A program made the translations under genes and the position numbers. 64,000 bases of DNA from Streptomyces sp. NBC_00464. Lineage in GTDB: Bacteria; Actinomycetota; Actinomycetes; Streptomycetales; Streptomycetaceae. Below, in pieces: positions 49,643-57,777 of this stretch (positions are counted from its first letter, which is position 1; each line of letters begins with the position of its first letter). Location of the stretch: NCBI RefSeq assembly GCF_036013915.1, contig NZ_CP107899.1, forward strand, positions 5,642,001 through 5,706,000. The letters are read 5' to 3'. The notes beneath the pieces are model-generated. The model had not been told where the DNA came from. It saw only the letters and a program-made list of their open reading frames with translations, and did not search any database.

Positions 49643-51046
49643 ATGTCCTCGTTCAGACCTGCCCGCGCGCTTGCCGTCGCGCTTCTCGCGGTACTGCCGG
49701 CAGCGTTGCTCCCGGCCACCACCGCGCATGCGGCGACCCGCACGGTGCAGGGCGGACGGCTGGACTGGGGCATCAAGTCCTCCTTCCAGAGCTACGTCAC
49801 GGGCCCGATCGCCCAGGGCAGTTGGGGCCTGACGGGCGGCGCGGCAACGGTCGGCGGCAGCCAGTTCCGCTTCCACTCCGCGACCGGTTCCTACGATCCG
49901 GCGAGCGGTGCGTTCCGGGCCGGCTTCTCGGGCGGCGTCCACTTCACCGGCCACAAGAAGACCGACGGCTCCTATGAACTCGACCTCACCATCAGCCGCC
50001 CCACGGTCCGGATCGAGGGCGGCGGCGGCACGGTGTACGCGGACATGGTCAGCAAGGACCGGGGGAGCGGCCGCGTCACCTCCACCGCCCAGGTCCCGCT
50101 GGCCGCGCTCGGCCTCGCCGGGATCGACATGACGGGCGGTTCCACCCCCATCGCCCTCAACAACGTCCCTGCGACGCTCACTTCACAGGGCGCCAAGGCC
50201 TTCGCCGGCTACTACACGGCCGGTACGCCCCTGGACCCGGTCAGCCTCTCCGTGGACACCTCGGCCCCCGCCGCTGAGCCCGCCGCGTCGAAGACCCCCG
50301 AGAAGCCGAAGAGCAGCGCGAAGCCGAAGGCCACGGCCGGCCGCTTCGAGGACGCCGCCGTCGACTGGGGCGTGCGCCGCACCTTCCGTGAGTACGTCAC
50401 CGGCTCGATCGGCCAGGGGAAGTGGACCCTGGCCGGGGGGGCCCAGGACGGCGGGGCACTCTTCCGCTTCCCGCAGGGCACGGGCACGTACGACCCGAAG
50501 AAGCAGACCCTGGCGGCGGACTTCGTGGGCAGCGTCCGCTTCACCGGGGCGGGCGGTCTCGACCTGAAGCTCTCCCGGTTCGCGGTGACCCTGAAGTCGG
50601 GCACGGGCACGCTCCGCGCCGACGTCCTGAGTGAGAACACCACCCGCAGGGCCGTCCCCCTGGTCACCTTCACGGCAAAGGACTTCGCCCCCAGGGACGG
50701 CCTCGCGGTCCTCACGGAGGCCCCCGCCGAGCTGACCGCCGACGGTGCCAAGGCCTTCGGCTCCCTGTACAGGGCGGGCACCACGATGGACCCGGTCTCG
50801 CTCGCCGTGGCTGTCACGGCGGCCGCGAAGCTGCCCGCCCTCCCCGACCTGGGCAGCGAGCCGACGCAATCGGCGCAGCCGTCCGACCCGCCCGCCGCGA
50901 AGCCCGCCACGGCCGCCGCCACCGTGGCCGACGAGAGCTCCGGGACCGGGCTGTACCTCGCCCTCGGCGGGGCCGGCGTACTGGCCGCGGCCGGCGTGCT
51001 GTTCCTCGTACGCCGCAACCGGGCGACGCACGACACCCCCTCCTGA
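49643..51046 (+). CDS. htaA: HtaA-domain heme-binding surface protein, membrane anchored
   Basis: The 467-aa protein has a signal peptide (cleavage near AHA|AT, residue 30), two HtaA (CR) domains at about 35-195 and 235-395, a Pro/Thr linker, and a C-terminal helix (LYLALGGAGVLAAAGVLFLV) followed by RRNR. Each domain begins with LDWGIKSSFQSYV or VDWGVRRTFREYV, where the conserved Tyr is the axial heme ligand in C. diphtheriae HtaA. It would take heme from host-like or environmental hemoproteins and pass it to HmuT. It is divergent from hmuTUV with a shared iron box, and the second HtaA gene follows 55 bp later. Confidence 0.93.
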   Translation: MSSFRPARALAVALLAVLPAALLPATTAHAATRTVQGGRLDWGIKSSFQSYVTGPIAQGSWGLTGGAATVGGSQFRFHSATGSYDPASGAFRAGFSGGVHFTGHKKTDGSYELDLTISRPTVRIEGGGGTVYADMVSKDRGSGRVTSTAQVPLAALGLAGIDMTGGSTPIALNNVPATLTSQGAKAFAGYYTAGTPLDPVSLSVDTSAPAAEPAASKTPEKPKSSAKPKATAGRFEDAAVDWGVRRTFREYVTGSIGQGKWTLAGGAQDGGALFRFPQGTGTYDPKKQTLAADFVGSVRFTGAGGLDLKLSRFAVTLKSGTGTLRADVLSENTTRRAVPLVTFTAKDFAPRDGLAVLTEAPAELTADGAKAFGSLYRAGTTMDPVSLAVAVTAAAKLPALPDLGSEPTQSAQPSDPPAAKPATAAATVADESSGTGLYLALGGAGVLAAAGVLFLVRRNRATHDTPS

Positions 51047-51101
51047 CCCCCCGCACCACCCCCCCCGTTGATCGCTGTTCACTCCTGAGGAGACCCCGAC
51101 C

Positions 51102-52688
51102 ATGGCAGCCACCCGCCGCCCCATAGCCCTTGCCGCAGCCGTCGCCACGGCGGCCGCGCTCGGCGCCGCCTTCGCCCTTCCGGCACTCGCGGCCGAACAG
51201 TCCGCGCAGAGCGCCACCGCGGCCGCCCCCGCCATGGAGCTCAAGGACGGCACGCTGGACTGGGGCTTCAAGGAGTCCTTCCGCAAGTACGTCGGCGCCG
51301 CCGGAAAGGTCACCGTCAAGGACGGTGCCACGCAGGCCGAGGGCAACGGTGTGTTCACCTTTGTCAACGGCAAGGGCTCGTACGACATGACCACGCACGG
51401 CACCGACACGGCCTTCGAGGGCGGCGTCAACTTCTCGGCGCACGGCGGTGTCCTGGACATCACCCTCTCGGACGTCAAGCTCTCCACGGCCGGCACGGGC
51501 GGCGCGATCACCGCCGACGTGGCGACCCCGGCCGGCACCGCGAACGATGTGGCGGTCGCCGACCTCGACCTCTCGGCCGTCCGGCCGGGGCAGGGAGCCG
51601 GCGGGGCGATGGTCTTCAAGGACATCCCCGCCAAGCTGACGAAGGCGGGCTCCGAGGCCTTCAATGGCCAGTACAAGGAGGGCGAGGTGCTCGACCCCGC
51701 CACGCTCACGGTGAAGGCGGTCGCAACCCCGACCGAGAAGCCGACGGACCCGGCCGAGCCGACCGGGAAGCCGACGGAGAAGCCCACCGAGAAGCCGACG
51801 GACCCGGCCGGGCCGACCGAGAAGCCCGTGAAGCCCACCACGCAGCCGACGGATGCGACGCCGAAGCCGTCCCCGACCACCACGGTCACCGACAAGCCGG
51901 CCGCCGACCCGGGCGCGATCGTCGACGGCACCCTGGACTGGGGCGTCAAGGCCTCCTTCCGTTCGTACGTCACGGGCCCCATCGCCCACGGCAAGGTCGA
52001 GACGACCGCCGGTGCCACCGCGTCCGGCAACGGCTACCGCTTCCCCGACGCCACCGGCCACTTCGACGCCGGGAAGCAGACCCTGAGCGCCGCGTTCGAC
52101 GGCAAGGTCCGCTTCCTGGGCCACGAGGAGAACGGCGCCTACACCCTCGACCTGTCCCTGACCAACCTGGAGATCCAGGCGGACGGCACCAAGGGCAAGC
52201 TCATCGCCGACGTGTCCACCAAGGACCGTGAGACGAAGAAGACGGCCACCTACACCGGCCTTGCCGTGGCCGACCTCAAGCTGCCCGCCGGCGGACTCAC
52301 CGCCAAGGACGGTGTGGTGACCCTCTCGGCCGTACCGGCGGCCCTCACCGCCGACGGCACCAAGGCCTTCGGCGGGATGTACGAGGCGGGCGACCAGCTC
52401 GACGCGCTGACCGTCTCGGTCGCCCTCGACAAGGACGCCGAACTCCCGTCGGTCCAGGGCTCGTCCACCGGCGGCTCGACGGGCGGCTCGTCCACCACCG
52501 GCTCGTCCACCACCGGCGGTGCGTCCATCGGCGGCACCGTGGGCGGCGCAGGCACGGTCGGCGGCTCGGGCGCCCTCGCCTCCACCGGCTCCGACCTCCC
52601 GGCCGGCGCCCTGTTCGCCGCCTCGGGCGTCATCGTGGCCGCCGGTGCGGGAGCGGTCGTCGTGGCCCGCCGTCGCCGTACCGTCTGA
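51102..52688 (+). CDS. HtaA-domain heme-binding protein with sortase LASTG anchor
   Basis: The 528-aa protein has a signal peptide (cut near ALA|AE, 31), an HtaA domain (about 45-205, LDWGFKESFRKYV), a Thr/Pro/Lys-rich linker with TEKPTDPA-type repeats, a second HtaA domain (about 275-440, LDWGVKASFRSYV) and a Gly/Ser/Thr tail. The end reads LASTG, then a hydrophobic stretch and RRRR, a C-terminal sorting signal; LAxTG is the preference of actinobacterial class E sortases. So it is probably bound covalently to peptidoglycan, forming an outer relay in front of the membrane-bound HtaA protein. Confidence 0.93.
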   Translation: MAATRRPIALAAAVATAAALGAAFALPALAAEQSAQSATAAAPAMELKDGTLDWGFKESFRKYVGAAGKVTVKDGATQAEGNGVFTFVNGKGSYDMTTHGTDTAFEGGVNFSAHGGVLDITLSDVKLSTAGTGGAITADVATPAGTANDVAVADLDLSAVRPGQGAGGAMVFKDIPAKLTKAGSEAFNGQYKEGEVLDPATLTVKAVATPTEKPTDPAEPTGKPTEKPTEKPTDPAGPTEKPVKPTTQPTDATPKPSPTTTVTDKPAADPGAIVDGTLDWGVKASFRSYVTGPIAHGKVETTAGATASGNGYRFPDATGHFDAGKQTLSAAFDGKVRFLGHEENGAYTLDLSLTNLEIQADGTKGKLIADVSTKDRETKKTATYTGLAVADLKLPAGGLTAKDGVVTLSAVPAALTADGTKAFGGMYEAGDQLDALTVSVALDKDAELPSVQGSSTGGSTGGSSTTGSSTTGGASIGGTVGGAGTVGGSGALASTGSDLPAGALFAASGVIVAAGAGAVVVARRRRTV

Positions 52689-52759
52689 TCCCCGGCACAC
52701 CGCCCGGGTGCCGGCCCTCTCGTGGGGCGGGTGCCCGGGCCGGGTGCTTGAATGCGCAC

Positions 52760-53434
52760 GTGAATGACTACGACGTACCCGCCGGAATCGACGTACTGCG
52801 CGTGTTCTGCGGCCCCGACGGCCGGCACGGCAACGCGCTCGGAGTCGTACGCGACGGACGCGACCACCCCGACGAGGTCTCCCGGCAGGAGCTCGCCCGG
52901 AAGCTCGGCTTCAGCGAGACCGTGTTCGTGGACGACCCAGAGCGCGGTCATCTGGACATCTACACACCGGGTCTCCGGCTGCCGTTCGCCGGGCATCCCG
53001 TGGTCGGCGCCGCGTGGCTGCTCGACCTGGAGGTCCTGGAGCTCGGGGTGGGGGAGGTGTTCGCCCGCCAGGACGGGGAGTTCAGCTGGATCTCCGCCCG
53101 CCCGGAGTGGGCACCGCCGCGCACGCTTCAGCAGTACGCCTCGGACGCCGAGGTCGACGCGCTGCCCGCCCCGCCGCCGGGTGAGGGCTGGCTCTACGCC
53201 TGGGCATGGGAGGACGAGGCCGCGGGCCGGGTGCGGGCGCGGGCGTTCCCCCGGCGGGACGACGGGATCGCGGAGGACGAGGCGACCGGGGCGGCGGCGC
53301 TGCTGCTCAGCGACCGGCTGGGCCGGGCCCTGAACATCAGACAGGGCCGCGGCTCCCAGATCCTCACGGCACCCGCACCGGACGGCACGGTGGAGATCGG
53401 CGGCCGGGTCGTGCTGGCGCAGGCAGGCCTGTAG
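52760..53434 (+). CDS. Short PhzF-family protein
   Basis: The 224-aa protein resembles PhzF isomerases: VLRVFCGPDGRHGNALGVV, LGFSETVFVDD, IYTPGLRLPFAGHPVVGAAWLL and a second half with DDGIAEDEATGAAALLLSDRLG and NIRQGRGSQILT. It is about 60 residues shorter than usual, chiefly in the second lobe, so it may be a minimal version. GTG 52760 is taken as the start (NDYDVPAGIDVLRVF); TTG 52748 is in frame upstream. It stands between the heme genes on one strand and hmuO on the other; a functional link is not evident. Confidence 0.85.
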   Translation: MNDYDVPAGIDVLRVFCGPDGRHGNALGVVRDGRDHPDEVSRQELARKLGFSETVFVDDPERGHLDIYTPGLRLPFAGHPVVGAAWLLDLEVLELGVGEVFARQDGEFSWISARPEWAPPRTLQQYASDAEVDALPAPPPGEGWLYAWAWEDEAAGRVRARAFPRRDDGIAEDEATGAAALLLSDRLGRALNIRQGRGSQILTAPAPDGTVEIGGRVVLAQAGL

Positions 53435-53443
53435 CGGCGCGTT

Positions 53444-53510
53444 CAAGCCCGCGGCGGCGCAACCAAGCCTGCGGCGGCACAATCAAGCCCGTCCGGCGAT
53501 TGAGGACAAG
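53444..53510 (+). repeat. Interspersed Streptomyces intergenic repeat with 20-bp tandem units
   Basis: CAAGCCCGCGGCGGCGCAAC, CAAGCCTGCGGCGGCACAAT and CAAGCCCGTCCGGCGATTGA follow one another at 20-bp steps. The last, ending in the CCGGCGATTGAGGAC core, matches a small repeat that I recall as common between Streptomyces genes, often near transcript ends. Confidence 0.7.
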
Positions 53511-53515
53511 ACAAA

Positions 53516-53553
53516 GCGGCGGGGCACCCGAGCCCGGGCACCCCACCGCCGGC
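53516..53553. terminator. Bidirectional hairpin between the PhzF gene and hmuO
   Basis: GCGGCGGGG pairs with CCCCACCGCCGGC around an inner CCCG/CGGG stem. It lies between two convergent genes. Confidence 0.55.
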
Positions 53554-53562
53554 CGCAAAGCC

Positions 53563-54228
53563 CTACGCGCTGAGCGGGAACACCTCGCCCAGCTCCCGGA
53601 ACACCGCGGTGTTCAGCGCGAACGCGCGCTTGCACTCGTCCACGATGCGCTGCTTCTCCAGATCGTCCGCGTCCACCGCGTCCAGCAGCTCGCGGTAACC
53701 CCGCTTGAAGGAGGCGGGGTTGGATATCTCCTCGAAGACGTAGAACCGCACCCCGTCACCCTTGTGCGCCAGGCCCCACGTCTTCTCCGCCTTGTCGCGG
53801 ATGATCTGCCCGCCCGACAGGTCGCCCAGGTAGCGGGTGTAGTGGTGCGCGATGTATCCCGCGGGCCAGGTGCGGGCACACTCGGCCACCCGGCCGGCGT
53901 ACGCGGCCGTGGCCGGGAGCGGCTCCAGGTCATCGCGCCAGTCCGCACCCCGCAGATGCGCCAGATCCCGCTCCAGCTCGGCGGTGCGCATCAGCTCGGG
54001 CTGGATGAACGGCCCGGCGACCGGGTCGTCGGCCAGTGCCTGCGCCCCCTCCTCCAGTGCCCGGTACACGAACCACAGCTGCTCGGTGTAGCGCGTGTAC
54101 GCGTCCACGCCGAGGCGCCCGCCGAGGAGATCGCTCATGAAGGTCGAGGTCTCGGCCTCGGTGTGCTGCTCGTGCGACGCGGTGCGGATCAGCGTCGAGA
54201 AGGGCGTGGCGGTGACGGTTGCGTCCAA
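53563..54228 (-). CDS. hmuO: Heme oxygenase (biliverdin-producing), TTG start
   Basis: The 221-aa protein is a canonical heme oxygenase: SHEQHTEAETSTFMSDLL with the proximal heme ligand His22, YTRYTEQLWFVYRALEE, and the distal helix YLGDLSGGQIIRDKA with the Gly pair that forms the oxygen pocket. It opens imported heme to biliverdin, CO and Fe2+. The start is TTG 54228, because GGAGG lies 6 nt upstream and conservation begins there; no ATG or GTG is as well placed. An iron box with a perfect 7-bp dyad lies about 105 bp upstream, so iron starvation should turn it on together with hmuTUV. Confidence 0.94.
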   Translation of the reverse strand: MDATVTATPFSTLIRTASHEQHTEAETSTFMSDLLGGRLGVDAYTRYTEQLWFVYRALEEGAQALADDPVAGPFIQPELMRTAELERDLAHLRGADWRDDLEPLPATAAYAGRVAECARTWPAGYIAHHYTRYLGDLSGGQIIRDKAEKTWGLAHKGDGVRFYVFEEISNPASFKRGYRELLDAVDADDLEKQRIVDECKRAFALNTAVFRELGEVFPLSA

Positions 54229-54332
54229 GGCGGGCCTCCGGGGACCGAGGGGGACGGGAAGTCCAGAAAGAGACGGAAACACCGGCCCGCCGGGGCTGCT
54301 CGCCCGGCGCCTGCCGATGCGTCGATCTTCCT

Positions 54333-54350
54333 ACTTAGGCATACCTAAGT
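54333..54350 (-). promoter_or_regulatory. Iron box upstream of hmuO
   Basis: ACTTAGG-CATA-CCTAAGT is a perfect 7-bp inverted repeat. Its TTAGG/CCTAA halves are those of DmdR boxes. It lies about 105 bp upstream of hmuO and beyond the terminator of map. Confidence 0.82.
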
Positions 54351-54397
54351 CAACTGCTTCCCGACGGCTTGTCGGTAAAAAGGGCCGGAGGCAACGA

Positions 54398-54428
54398 GAA
54401 CGGCCGCCCCGGAAAGGGGCGGCCGTTC
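54398..54428. terminator. Hairpin terminator after map
   Basis: GAACGGCCGCCCC (54398-54410) pairs perfectly with GGGGCGGCCGTTC (54416-54428) around GGAAA, 18 bp beyond the map stop on the minus strand. Confidence 0.9.
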
Positions 54429-54445
54429 AGGGAGGGTGGAGGGGC

Positions 54446-55303
54446 TTACGGGAGCGTCAGGATGTCGGCGCCCGTCTCCGTCACCACCAGCGTGTGCTCG
54501 AACTGCGCGGTGCGCTTGCGGTCCTTCGTGACCACGGTCCAGCCGTCGTCCCACATGTCGTAGTCGTGGGATCCGAGCGTCAGCATCGGCTCGATGGTGA
54601 ACGTCATCCCGGGCTGCATCACGGTGGTGGCGTGCGGGCTGTCGTAGTGCGGAATGATCAGCCCGGAGTGGAACGAGGAGTTGATCCCGTGCCCCGTGAA
54701 GTCCCGCACCACCCCGTAGCCGAAGCGCTTCGCGTACGACTCGATGACCCGGCCGATCACATTGACCTGGCGGCCCGGCCGCACCGCCTTGATCGCCCGC
54801 CGCAGCGACTCCTCGGTGCGCTCCACGAGCAGCCGCGACTCCTCGTCCACGTCGCCGCAGAGGTAGGTGGCGTTGTTGTCGCCGTGCACCCCGTTGATGT
54901 ACGCGGTCACATCGAGGTTCACGATGTCGCCGTCACGCAGCACGGTCGAGTCGGGGATGCCGTGGCAGATCACCTCGTTGAGCGAGGTGCAGAGCGACTT
55001 GGGGAAGCCCCGGTAGCCCAGCGTCGACGGATACGCGCCGTGGTCGACCATGAACTCATGGGCGACCCGGTCGAGTTCGTCCGTGGTGACGCCCGGGGCG
55101 ATGTGCTTCGCGGCCTCGGCCATGGCCTGGGCGGCGATGCGTCCCGCGATGCGCATGCGCTCGACGGTGTCCGCGTCCTGGACCTCCGGGCCGCTGTACG
55201 GCGTCGGGGCGGGCTTGCCCACATACTCGGGGCGCCTGATGTTTCCGGGCACGGAACGGACGGGAGTGAGCTCCCCGGGTACAAGCAGCGACTGACCAGA
55301 CAT
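54446..55303 (-). CDS. map: Methionine aminopeptidase, type I
   Basis: The 285-aa enzyme has all five metal ligands of the pita-bread fold: Asp pair in [20 protein letters not shown], His in FTGHGI, Glu in FTIEPML and Glu in QFEHTLVV, plus substrate His in [11 protein letters not shown]. It removes the initiator methionine from new proteins. It has about 35 extra N-terminal residues with proline-rich sequence and no zinc finger, as in actinobacterial MetAP type 1c. ATG 55303 is preferred ([12 protein letters not shown]); TAGACT ends 7 nt upstream, so the mRNA may be leaderless. It is divergent from the small gene at 55362. Confidence 0.96.
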   Translation of the reverse strand: MSGQSLLVPGELTPVRSVPGNIRRPEYVGKPAPTPYSGPEVQDADTVERMRIAGRIAAQAMAEAAKHIAPGVTTDELDRVAHEFMVDHGAYPSTLGYRGFPKSLCTSLNEVICHGIPDSTVLRDGDIVNLDVTAYINGVHGDNNATYLCGDVDEESRLLVERTEESLRRAIKAVRPGRQVNVIGRVIESYAKRFGYGVVRDFTGHGINSSFHSGLIIPHYDSPHATTVMQPGMTFTIEPMLTLGSHDYDMWDDGWTVVTKDRKRTAQFEHTLVVTETGADILTLP

Positions 55304-55310
55304 GCCAGCG

Positions 55311-55316
55311 AGTCTA
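55311..55316 (-). promoter_or_regulatory. -10 box of a probable leaderless promoter (map)
   Basis: On the minus strand TAGACT is followed by 7 nt and then the map ATG. Confidence 0.5.
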
Positions 55317-55361
55317 ACCAGGCTCTCTGGGGCAGCATGGCACCGAGGAAAGGAGCCCGCG

Positions 55362-55601
55362 ATGGCCCTGTTCAAGAAGCGCACGGTCGGCAAGCCGGGC
55401 GAGTGGTTCTACTGCCTGGAGCACAGATCGGTCGAGGAGGGCCCCGAGTGCCCGGCCAAGGACCGCTTCGGCCCGTACACCTCCCGCCAGGAGGCGCAGC
55501 ACGCGATGGAGACCGCGCAGGAGCGGAACCTGGAGTGGGAGACCGACCCCAAGTGGCACGACCGCCCGGGTCAGGACCCGGACGAGAACGCGAGCGGCTG
55601 A
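55362..55601 (+). CDS. Small conserved hypothetical protein, 79 aa
   Basis: A soluble 79-aa protein, [20 protein letters not shown] with [20 protein letters not shown], then a helix-forming [16 protein letters not shown] and an acidic end. The two cysteines (about 18 and 30) could be a metal pair. The [14 protein letters not shown] segment recalls small actinobacterial proteins of unknown role; no catalytic motif is seen. AAGGAG is 6 nt before ATG 55362. It is divergent from map across 58 bp, sharing the promoter region. Confidence 0.85.
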   Translation: MALFKKRTVGKPGEWFYCLEHRSVEEGPECPAKDRFGPYTSRQEAQHAMETAQERNLEWETDPKWHDRPGQDPDENASG

Positions 55602-55631
55602 GGGCGGGGGCCCGGGGCCCGCGCCCCGGGC

Positions 55632-56945
55632 TCAGCCCGTCGGTGCCGCCGCCCGCAGGGCCTCCTCGCTCCGTGCCCGTCGGCGCAGGGCGTCCTCGTC
55701 CGTCTCGGAGTCGTACGTGAGCAGCTTCGGCAGGGCCGCGGCCAGCAGCGCCACCGAGGCGACGCAGGCCACGCCCCCGGACCAGACCGCGGTCCTGGTC
55801 CCCGTCCACCCCGCCATGCCGCCGGCCCGCACCTGCCCCAGCTGCGGGCCGACGCTGTACGACAGCACCTCGATGCCCGCGAGCCGGCCCCGCAGCTCCT
55901 CCGGGATCGTCTGGTTCCAGATGGTCGAACGGCCGAGCCCGCTGAGCATGTCGCCCGCACCGGCGACCGTCAGGCAGACCAGCACCAGCCCTACGTTGCC
56001 GAACCAGCCGGCCGCCGCGATGGCCAGCCCCCAGACGGCCGCACCGAACACCACGAACAGCCCGTGCCGCCGCACCCGCGAGGTCCAGCCGCTGGTCAGG
56101 CCGAGCACCAGGGAGCCCACCGAGCCCGCCGCATACATCAGTCCCAGCGACCACTCGGCGTCGAGCTCGTCGGCGAGGAACGGGAAGATCGTGTTCGGGA
56201 AGGCGAAGAACATCGCCGCCATGTCGATCGCGTAGGTCCCGAGCAGCACAGGCCGGCTCCAGGCATAGCGCGCCCCCTCCGCGATGCCGCGCAGCGACGG
56301 CTTCGTCCCCTGCTCCGCGGGCGGCGCGGGCGCGAGCCTGCGGCACAGCACCACGGACACGGCGAACGTGACCACGGTCACCGCGTACGCCGTGGCGTGC
56401 CCCGCATAGGCCACCACCACACCCGCCAGCGCCGGGCCCATGATCGCCCCGGCCTGCCAGCGCAGCGAGTTCAGCGCGGCGGCCGCGCCCAGCTGGTCGT
56501 GCGGCACGATGCGGGCCATCAGCGAGTCCAGCGCGGGCCGCTGGAGCCCGGCGAGCGCGGAGACACCGCCGGCCACCACGTAGAGCGGCCACAGCATCGG
56601 GTCGGGCAGCGCCGCGTTCACCAGCAGGACGAGCGCGAGCAGACCGAGCCCCGCCTCGGTGGCCAGGATGACCTTGCGGCGGTCGGCCGCGTCGGCGAGC
56701 GCACCGCCGTAGAGCCCGAACACGACCAGCGGCACCAGCTCGACCGCGCCCATCGCGCCGACCGCGAGCGGCGACCCGGTGAGGTCCTTGATCTGGAGCG
56801 GCAGCGCGATCAGGGCCATGAAGCTGCCGAAGTAGGTGACGATCCCCTGCACCCACAGCAGCCGGAAGTCCGCCGAGGAACGCCAGGGGGAGAGGTCGGG
56901 AAGCAGCGCGGCCAGCCTGGCGGCGAGGGAGGTGCGAGAGGTCAC
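55632..56945 (-). CDS. MFS transporter, EntS/MFS_3 type
   Basis: The 437-aa protein has 12 predicted helices and an EntS-like arrangement: FRLLWVQGIVTYFGSFMALI, ALADAADRRKVILATEAG as the loop 2-3 motif, GLQRPALDSLMARIVPHDQL, and FPFLADELDAEWSLGLMYAAG. MFS_3 members export siderophores, macrolides or other drugs. The nearby iron and heme genes would suit siderophore export, but no iron box was seen upstream. GTG 56945 is used; the Shine-Dalgarno is weak. Downstream, convergent with the 79-aa gene. Confidence 0.9.
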   Translation of the reverse strand: MTSRTSLAARLAALLPDLSPWRSSADFRLLWVQGIVTYFGSFMALIALPLQIKDLTGSPLAVGAMGAVELVPLVVFGLYGGALADAADRRKVILATEAGLGLLALVLLVNAALPDPMLWPLYVVAGGVSALAGLQRPALDSLMARIVPHDQLGAAAALNSLRWQAGAIMGPALAGVVVAYAGHATAYAVTVVTFAVSVVLCRRLAPAPPAEQGTKPSLRGIAEGARYAWSRPVLLGTYAIDMAAMFFAFPNTIFPFLADELDAEWSLGLMYAAGSVGSLVLGLTSGWTSRVRRHGLFVVFGAAVWGLAIAAAGWFGNVGLVLVCLTVAGAGDMLSGLGRSTIWNQTIPEELRGRLAGIEVLSYSVGPQLGQVRAGGMAGWTGTRTAVWSGGVACVASVALLAAALPKLLTYDSETDEDALRRRARSEEALRAAAPTG

Positions 56946-57023
56946 GAGGAGCCATGGTCCGTCCCGGTGCGTGCCCGGTGCAAACAGATTTCGGACGTGG
57001 AGCCCGCGCGGTGGTGTATCGGG

Positions 57024-57626
57024 TCACCACCGCGCCGGCGGCGGCGCGGTCAGCTGGTCGGCGAGCCGGGACAGCCGGTCCCGGAACCGCCGCCGGCCGC
57101 GCTGCACGGGCGCGCTGTTCTCCCCGGCCGCCGCGCTGACCAGGTGCTGCACCGTGTCCAGGTCCACCTCGTCGCCGCCCGTCACGGAGAGCGCCTCGTG
57201 GGCGAGCCCCCGCACCTCCGGATCACCGTTGTCCAGCGACAGGACCGTCGCCCCGGCCCGACGGGCATCGTGCACCCGCTCCAGCAGCCCCTCGCCCGGC
57301 CGCTCCGGCACCACCACGAGCAGGGTCTCGCCCCGCCCGGCCGCCTCGATCCGTCCGAGCCCCACCGCCAGGTGCGCCGGGTCGCCGGGCTCCACCCGGT
57401 GGCGCACCAGGGTGGGCACCAGCTCGGGCAGCCCCGACCAGGTGGACTCGTCGACCAGATGGGCCGCCAGATGCCACGGCTCGTACACCTCGGTCCCCAC
57501 CAGCAGCAGCCCGCCGCCGTGCGGCACGACGGACGAGCGCAGCGTCCCGGCGAACCGCCGGGCCGCCGCCGGCCACTGGGTCTTCGCCAGCACCTCACGC
57601 AGCAGCGCCACACGTACGGCATCCAT
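57024..57626 (-). CDS. Conserved hypothetical protein with SIS-like fold
   Basis: The 200-aa protein begins MDAVRVALLREVLAKTQWPA and contains segments such as LLLVGTEVYEPWHLAAHL and ETLLVVVPERPGEGLLERVH followed by DARRAGATVLSLD, the strand-helix-strand rhythm of sugar-isomerase (SIS) or related Rossmann-like domains. No complete SIS signature, signal or membrane segment is seen. It is a family I have only met as a hypothetical in actinobacteria. It is 78 bp upstream of the MFS gene on the same strand and diverges from npdG. Confidence 0.75.
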   Translation of the reverse strand: MDAVRVALLREVLAKTQWPAAARRFAGTLRSSVVPHGGGLLLVGTEVYEPWHLAAHLVDESTWSGLPELVPTLVRHRVEPGDPAHLAVGLGRIEAAGRGETLLVVVPERPGEGLLERVHDARRAGATVLSLDNGDPEVRGLAHEALSVTGGDEVDLDTVQHLVSAAAGENSAPVQRGRRRFRDRLSRLADQLTAPPPARW

Positions 57627-57764
57627 GGCCCGGCATCATGCACCAGACCGGGGCCCCGCACCGCGGAACGGCGGCCGGATCATCCGTACGAGTTTTGCGC
57701 GCAGGTCCGTCCCAGCTCCGTCCCACTGGCCGGGGACACCGGGTCCGGCCCCCGTACCTGGCAG

Positions 57765-57770
57765 TAGTGT
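57765..57770 (+). promoter_or_regulatory. -10 box of a probable leaderless promoter (npdG)
   Basis: TAGTGT fits TANNNT and ends 7 nt before ATG 57778; no Shine-Dalgarno is present. Confidence 0.55.
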
Positions 57771-57777
57771 CGGGGCC

